Assembly: GCF_000485595.1 (NCBI RefSeq)
Contig: NW_014577456.1
Span: 22,018-44,517, forward strand
From: Priapulus caudatus
Taxonomy: Eukaryota > Priapulida > Priapulimorpha > Priapulimorphida > Priapulidae
Reading direction: 5' to 3'
DNA length: 22,500 nt
A program made the position numbers and the translations under genes. This document shows positions 19,197-22,500 of the stretch, one piece after another. The first letter of the stretch is position 1, and each line of letters begins with the position of its first letter. Below the pieces are notes generated by a model, which was not told the DNA's origin, did not search any database, and saw only the letters and a list, made by a program, of their open reading frames with translations.

Positions 19197-20830
19197 GCCC
19201 TCTCTCCTCTCTCACTCTCTCCTCCTTCCATCTCTTCTCTCATTCGCTCTTCGCCTCAGGGGTTTCGGCCTCTCCGCATCTGCTCTCCCCTCACTCTCCT
19301 CATCTCTCTCCTCTTTCTCTCCTCCTCTCTCCTTCCTCTCTTCTCGATCTCAATCTCCGTCGGTCGGCTTCCACATCTCTCTCTCTTCTCTCTCTCTCTC
19401 TCTCTCCGTCTCTTCTCTCTCGCTCGTCCGGCTCTGCCTCATCAACACACTCATCCCGAAGCCGCTCTCTCTCTCTACCGGGTCGGGTTGCTCTCTTCTC
19501 TCTCCTGTTTCATCTTAACGCGTTCCTTAAAATTTCTCAGGTTACATAATATAGACTGCTACTGTCTCTCCCCTAACATTATAATCGCGTTTCCGCAAAA
19601 ATTTCTGGCTATACTAGTCAGCTCTAGTACTATAGCCCCTTCGCTGTCCGCCGCAGGGCGTTCCCACGCACCACATATCCTAGGCTGTAAGACACCCCGC
19701 CAAGTGCCTCTCTCCTGTCCATTAAACGCCATTTGAATATTTCTAGGGTGTATAGAGATTTTGCCAGTGTCTCTGGTCCGAACCATCGTGGATGCCAACT
19801 ATTGTACGGGATAGGCAAGAAGTGGGATCAGTCGGCAGTGGGAAAATGCCAGAGTGTCCCCTTCGAGGAGTGTGTCGAGAGGCCAGTATTCACAACCACA
19901 TGTCCATGCAGGTAGAACGGGCGGAAATCTCCTCTTCGTTGACTCTATTCTACTGCATGTCTGCCTTCTCCATGTAGCAATGCTATAACTGTAGCACGGT
20001 GTAAGTGTAGCATGGTGTAAGTGTACGCATGGTATAACCTGCTAGGCATGTCTTATTACAGTAGCACGGCAGCATCATGTGTTGAAGCTCGTGTGTCGAT
20101 TGCAGCGCCGCCACGCTGGCAGCGGGCCATGCCCGACACACAGTGCATGATACGGTAGCCTGAACACTTCTGCCCGCAGCTGCCGCATTCTGGTCAAGAG
20201 CTGACCAACGCAACACGACTAAACGACGCTGCATGGACTAGAATCACCAATCGCGCCTCATCCGCCTGGCGAAAACTATACCGCAATGTACTGGTCATAC
20301 ACTTAGGTATTAGACGTCGTATCATTAACTGTGGTCGTATCAGGTAAGAATTTAAAAATCATTCGGATATATACTATATACATATATATATATATCAAGA
20401 GTAGATATATACACAATCTTATAACCATGTTATGTATCTTACTCTTGATATATATATACTACTGTAGTATATATCCTTATATCCGAGATATACATATACA
20501 TACTATATATATATATATATATATACATATATATACTATATCGAATAAACGATTACTTGCGATATCGGTAAAAAGCTGTAACGGAATGATAAAAGTGGAG
20601 GATGGTAAGGTGGAGATGTAAGGTTACCCGTTTATTTGCATGATCTGGGTAATATAAAATATGGTGACCCAGGTTGTGGGAAGTTAATAAGTTTCAATTC
20701 AAATTTACTTTGTGAATGTGTTAATATTAATAATATAATCCATACCTATATATCATATATATATAATATATATTATTATAATAATATATATATAATTAAT
20801 ATATCTATATATAAATATAATTATATATAT

Positions 20831-20881
<51 letters not shown>

Positions 20882-21078
20882 GAGAGAGAGAGATTGCTTC
20901 ATAGATAGATGGGCTTATTCCTACATCTATTCTTTTGCACAGTTGCGTGGACCGGCCCATAACGCAGAGAGTGCCGAAGTTGGATCACGACTACAACCTG
21001 GGCTTGCGACGACGGCGGCGGCGATCAGCGGCATACAGATTGCCGCGTCTCTGCAGAAACTGCGGCAGCGCGAAGTAA
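13533..21078 (+). CDS. PDGF/VEGF-family secreted growth factor (PVF-like), six-exon model
   Basis: Proposed exons are 13533-13755, 16104-16226, 18049-18253, 18626-18757, 19820-19911 and 20943-21078. The product is a secreted cystine-knot ligand, expected to act on VEGFR/PDGFR-like receptor tyrosine kinases. Evidence: signal peptide and RRRR site (exon 1); YYPPC and GGGCC landmarks and ACKPIEMGFVQLK (exon 3); VYKVQYRPG followed by NHTRCQCTC (exon 4), matching the order of the PDGF/VEGF core; and a C-x9-CxCxC motif joined across exons 5-6, as in VEGF-C-type BR3P tails. Phases agree at exons 1-2 (1), 2-3 (1, frame of YYPPC), 3-4 (0), 4-5 (0) and 5-6 (2). Exon 3 contains one internal frame change. 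The exon 1 donor and exon 5 acceptor are the weakest boundaries. Confidence 0.72.
13775..13872 (+). repeat. G-rich minisatellite after exon 1
   Basis: Units of GGGGGCGAAA(C/G)GTGGAGGGAGAGG repeat about three times, with strong quadruplex potential. Imperfect copies of a short segment (AAACCC(C)GTGACAAGACA ... CGCTAAA) flank it at about 13727 and 13943. Confidence 0.75.
14340..14460 (+). repeat. Purine-rich (GGA)n tract in intron 1
   Basis: GGAGGAGAAGGAAGACGAGG-type sequence. Open frames across it are composition-driven. Confidence 0.8.
14892..15453 (+). repeat. (GA)n-rich block in intron 1
   Basis: About 560 bp of GA repeats with interruptions, on the sense strand of the growth-factor gene. 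It is complementary to the (CT)n block in intron 4. Arg/Glu-rich open frames here are not genes. Confidence 0.95.
15567..16032. mobile_element. MITE of the CAGGCCCG family, second copy, in intron 1
   Basis: It begins CAGGCCCGAAAGCGCAGGGG and ends CTTGGCTTACGGGCCTG, with GCAAGAATTTCACCT and AAATCTCCATCGTG inside, collinear with 4120-4496 but without the 90-bp insertion. It also contains an inverted copy of the C/G-rich dispersed repeat (about 15835-15960). Flanking duplications are decayed (TAATACCA versus TAACCATG), so it is older or rearranged. Confidence 0.75.
16104..16226 (+). CDS. PVF-like exon 2: linker with two cysteines
   Basis: Bounded by TTATTACAG| and |GTAAGTATA, both near-consensus. 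Exactly one of three frames is open across all 123 nt: two leading bases, 40 codons, one trailing base (phase 1 to 1). It reads SRENALPCKDVADSLRSS, then YNMFVCSPHEPYTG. The trailing base joins exon 3 in the frame that carries YYPPC. It is probably the propeptide or region just before the cystine knot; no homology is recognised. Confidence 0.65.
16703..16816 (+). CDS. Possible cassette exon between exons 2 and 3
   Basis: After CATGACAG a frame of two bases plus 37 codons plus one base runs to AAT|GTATAT. It is phase 1 to 1, so it could be included without disturbing the frame. It ends ALPNCLHVRPDCRQ, with two cysteines. The acceptor lacks a good pyrimidine tract. The same DNA has a 108-codon antisense frame, so the region may simply be GC-rich and open by chance. 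Confidence 0.25.
17000..18040. other. Intron 2, no further exon seen
   Basis: It contains a run of 19 C at 17357-17375 and a solo fold-back-arm-like TAGATACAATAGAGGATA at 17778. The rest is AT-rich sequence with no repeat family that I recognise. Confidence 0.5.
18049..18253 (+). CDS. PVF-like exon 3: first half of the cystine-knot domain, frame-broken
   Basis: Bounded by GTGTGTGTGTGGCAG| and AAG|GTGAGT. In the frame entered from exon 2 it reads TVVPA ... LLYYPPCTTPTSGGGCC, matching the PPC-x5-CxGCC spacing of PDGF/VEGF but with Gly where the first Cys of that cluster is expected. The exit frame instead reads LLACKPIEMGFVQLK, which joins exon 4 perfectly. A +1/-2 change must therefore occur between 18186 and 18217. 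A possible first knot Cys (CEPDSM at 18080) also lies in the exit frame, so more than one indel is possible. Confidence 0.65.
18437..18470 (+). repeat. (TA)n microsatellite in intron 3
   Basis: About a dozen TA units between exons 3 and 4. Confidence 0.9.
18626..18757 (+). CDS. PVF-like exon 4: second half of the cystine-knot domain
   Basis: Bounded by CCGTGTGCAG| and CAG|GTACGT, phase 0 to 0, 44 codons. It reads VYKVQYRPGASYYLPVG, then EILTMQNHTRCQCTCRK, SPEDCTTFQ. The V-x-K-V beta strand and the terminal H-x-x-C-x-C motif are the standard end of a PDGF/VEGF domain. NHT is a possible N-glycosylation sequon. This is the best single piece of family evidence in the window. Confidence 0.8.
19090..19505 (+). 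repeat. (CT)n-rich block in intron 4
   Basis: About 410 bp of CT repeats, the Ser/Leu-rich open frame being repeat-derived. It is complementary to the intron 1 (GA)n block. Confidence 0.95.
19820..19911 (+). CDS. PVF-like exon 5: cysteine-rich tail, first part
   Basis: The frame reads KKWDQSAVGKCQSVPFEEC, VERPVFTTTCPC, and ends in phase 2 at TGCAG|GTAGAA; unspliced it meets TAG at 19913. The phase-0 start at 19820 (or 19823) is needed to follow exon 4, but the acceptor GATAGGCAAG has no pyrimidine tract. The open frame extends upstream to a better-looking TTTCTAG at 19746, which is out of phase with exon 4. The upstream boundary is therefore uncertain. Confidence 0.55.
20365..20476 (+). repeat. 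Long imperfect hairpin in intron 5
   Basis: Outer arms GGATATATACTA (20365-20376) and TAGTATATATCC (20465-20476). Inner arms are 19-bp perfect (20385-20403 with 20440-20458, ending in CAAGAGTA/TACTCTTG), around a 36-nt loop. The AT content makes the outer part less significant; the CAAGAGTA core is not simple repeat. Confidence 0.55.
20740..20895 (+). repeat. Compound (AT)n-(GA)n microsatellite in intron 5
   Basis: AT-rich TATA repeats to about 20830, followed by about 60 bp of GA repeats, close to the exon 6 acceptor. Confidence 0.9.
20943..21078 (+). CDS. PVF-like exon 6: C-terminal tail with polybasic stretch
   Basis: The acceptor CTATTCTTTTGCACAG| is strong. One base completes a Ser codon, then CVDRPITQRVPKLDHDYN, LGLRRRRRRS, and CRNCGSAK before TAA at 21076. 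Joined to exon 5 this gives C-x9-C-P-C-S-C, the BR3P pattern. Six consecutive Arg suggest heparan-sulfate binding or C-terminal processing, comparable with retention motifs in PDGF and long VEGF-A forms (inference). Another frame is open from 20943 but lacks these features. Confidence 0.65.
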
Positions 21079-21111
21079 CCGAGCGAAGCATGATTAAAAA
21101 TCTTGGATCGA

Positions 21112-21263
21112 TACGTGTAAAATGTGTGAATTCAACGACGCAAAGTGAATAAGCGTAATGAGAATATTCGTGTAATCGATATTGAATTTGTAAAATGTTT
21201 AAATTCAACAACGCCAAGTGAATAAGCGTAGGCCTAATAAGAATATTCGTGTAATCGATACGT
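21112..21263 (+). repeat. 73-bp tandem duplication in the 3' UTR
   Basis: Two successive copies share TAAAATGT(G/T)T, AATTCAAC(G/A)ACGC, AAGTGAATAAGCGTA and AATATTCGTGTAATCGATA, offset 73 bp, with a third partial ATACGTGTAAAAT. It directly follows the stop codon. Confidence 0.8.
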
Positions 21264-21474
21264 GTAAAATCGTGAATATATCGATTATATCGATTATATA
21301 TTTACATTTTATGTAAAACGTGTGAACCCCTGTCGCAGAGTTGACGGAATCGTTGTTCGTTGTCACGTGGTTGAGTGACGCAATAGCGCGCGCGAATCTA
21401 TACATAGTTGTAATTTTATTTAGAGAATGAAATACTAGAAGAGATAGAGATGATTCTGCGTATTAAATTGCAAC

Positions 21475-21476
<2 letters not shown>

Positions 21477-21513
<37 letters not shown>
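21477..21513 (+). repeat. (AT)n microsatellite
   Basis: About 17 AT units in the presumed 3' UTR. Confidence 0.95.
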
Positions 21514-21515
<2 letters not shown>

Positions 21516-21872
21516 CAATGTATTATATGTATTAGGTATACGATCAGTATGTGCCCAGCTTTTCCCAGAACACAGCCCACCTCGTCATACGTTGATTGAC
21601 AGGACCTGCTTATGACGTTTCAAATATCAGCCATATAGCATCTATTTATCGTCATTTATTCAGCCGTCATCATTCGACTGAAAAAAACGCCCGTATTGCG
21701 TGCGACTGCCCTCGTGGTGCTAATCGGTGTGGAATACATGTACTATGACTTGTAATAAATATACGTACGCAGTTATTATGAAGCGCAGTCGGCATGTATC
21801 AGTGTTTATAGTACGTGCTCGTCCGTTCGTTTATACGTGACAGACTGCCACAAACACCTGCGTCTTATGAGG

Positions 21873-21878
21873 AATAAA
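21873..21878 (+). terminator. Candidate polyadenylation signal of the PVF-like gene
   Basis: AATAAA followed within 30 bp by the G/T-rich TTTGGGGGATATTGTTTTA. An alternative AATAAA is at 21754-21759. Either gives a 3' UTR of about 0.7-0.8 kb. Confidence 0.45.
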
Positions 21879-21899
21879 CTGGAGTTTGGGGGATATTGT

Positions 21900-22500
21900 T
21901 TTATTGCATGAAACGTCACGAGAGTTTGTGCTCTATATTTTGAACGTATAACCTCGTAAAAATTATTATTGTCTTCACTATGTATTAGTTAGACATGTAC
22001 ACACGGAGATCTTACGAGATATGCTTTGTCACGTTTGTAAGCAAGTTGTGGACACCGGGCAGTTGTAAGGGTTAAAGTGAAACAGTAGAATTATTGTAAT
22101 TATTCGGAGCAAACCCCTCGAGAATATGTGCTCTCTACTTTAATTGAATGATTTCAATAAAACCGCATATATTTCATTTGCCGTCATGCACCGTTTCTCA
22201 TACATTACACTGCCCATTTTCAGCGCGTAAGTTGCGGTGGACAAAGTGAAAACTCTATGGCGGATTTTACCGATGCTGCGGACAAATAAAACATCACTAA
22301 GACTGCAAAAAAGTTTCATTGAGAAATGTTTACAATCCACGTAGAAGAGCCTCCAATATTCTCCTATCTCTCGCCTCCTTCTTCCTAATTGACACGGACA
22401 GCACGCGTTACTGGGACGTCGTGCATTGTCGAACATTACCCATTCACACACGTATATACTTGCGCACCTTTATCTTATTAGTCCTACTCTTATAGTCTAT
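21900..22500. other. Unassigned AT-rich end of the window
   Basis: No exon chain was seen. A 103-codon minus frame (22451-22140) has no recognised motif and overlaps plus-strand AATAAA at about 22156. It is probably chance or 3'-flanking sequence. Confidence 0.4.

Noticed and set aside
19022-19549. 175-codon Ser/Leu-rich open frame
   Set aside because: Translation of the (CT)n block in intron 4.
20112-20200. Acceptor-like GATTGCAG and CTGCCCGCAG with short open stretches in intron 5
   Set aside because: Phases do not fit between exon 5 and exon 6 (2 in, 2 out), and no cysteine pattern of the family appears.
22140-22451. 103-codon minus frame at the right edge
   Set aside because: No family motif or promoter seen, and it overlaps poly(A)-like sequence of the other strand; one frame this long can occur by chance.
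1-22500. tRNA, rRNA, CRISPR and bacterial-type operon signals
   Set aside because: Looked for B-box-like GGTTCGAATCC, regularly spaced direct repeats with unique spacers, and ribosome binding sites; none found. The 35-bp array has no unique spacers.

Overview
This window is nuclear DNA from an animal, most likely a marine invertebrate with vertebrate-type TTAGGG telomeres. The evidence is intron-split coding sequence with GT-AG junctions, CpG-containing exons in AT-rich introns, long (GA)n, (CT)n, (TG)n, (AT)n and (TTA)n tracts, miniature inverted-repeat transposons, and degenerate internal TTAGGG arrays. Nothing here looks bacterial: there are no operons, Shine-Dalgarno sites, CRISPR arrays or rRNA/tRNA genes. 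Most long open frames are artefacts of purine/pyrimidine repeats.

Two genes can be rebuilt. (1) On the minus strand, a small two-exon gene (exon 1 4848-4502, exon 2 3008-2864) encodes a hydrophilic protein of about 163 residues with a very acidic tail. One short N-terminal stretch resembles the N-terminus of RIO kinase 3. Its single intron holds two miniature transposons. One of them landed on the 5' splice site, so its target-site duplication copied the donor, and it carries a nested 90-bp snap-back element. (2) On the plus strand, a six-exon gene (13533-21078) encodes a secreted PDGF/VEGF-family growth factor (PVF-like). It has a TATA promoter at 13402, a signal peptide and RRRR site in exon 1, a linker exon 2, the cystine-knot domain in exons 3-4, and a CxCxC tail with a polybasic stretch across exons 5-6. 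Exon 3 carries its landmarks in two reading frames, so one frame break (sequence error, polymorphism or pseudogene lesion) must be explained.

Layout: 1-600, possible coding traces on both strands; 600-2350, dispersed C/G-rich repeat and a TTAGGG-containing repeat; 2361-2454, a 94-bp fold-back element; 2864-4848, the acidic-protein gene; 5000-8500, repeats and microsatellites; 8500-13350, no convincing gene, with a GC-rich block, a diverged duplication, CCT and TTA tracts and candidate promoter motifs; 12959-13372, a 35-bp minisatellite abutting the growth-factor promoter; 13402-21900, the growth-factor gene with repeat-rich introns; 21900-22500, unassigned AT-rich sequence.

The two genes show no obvious functional link. 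The most unusual structures are the transposon that duplicated a splice donor, the nested snap-back element with a visible empty site in a sister copy, and the promoter-proximal minisatellite carrying a palindromic bZIP-like core in most of its units.
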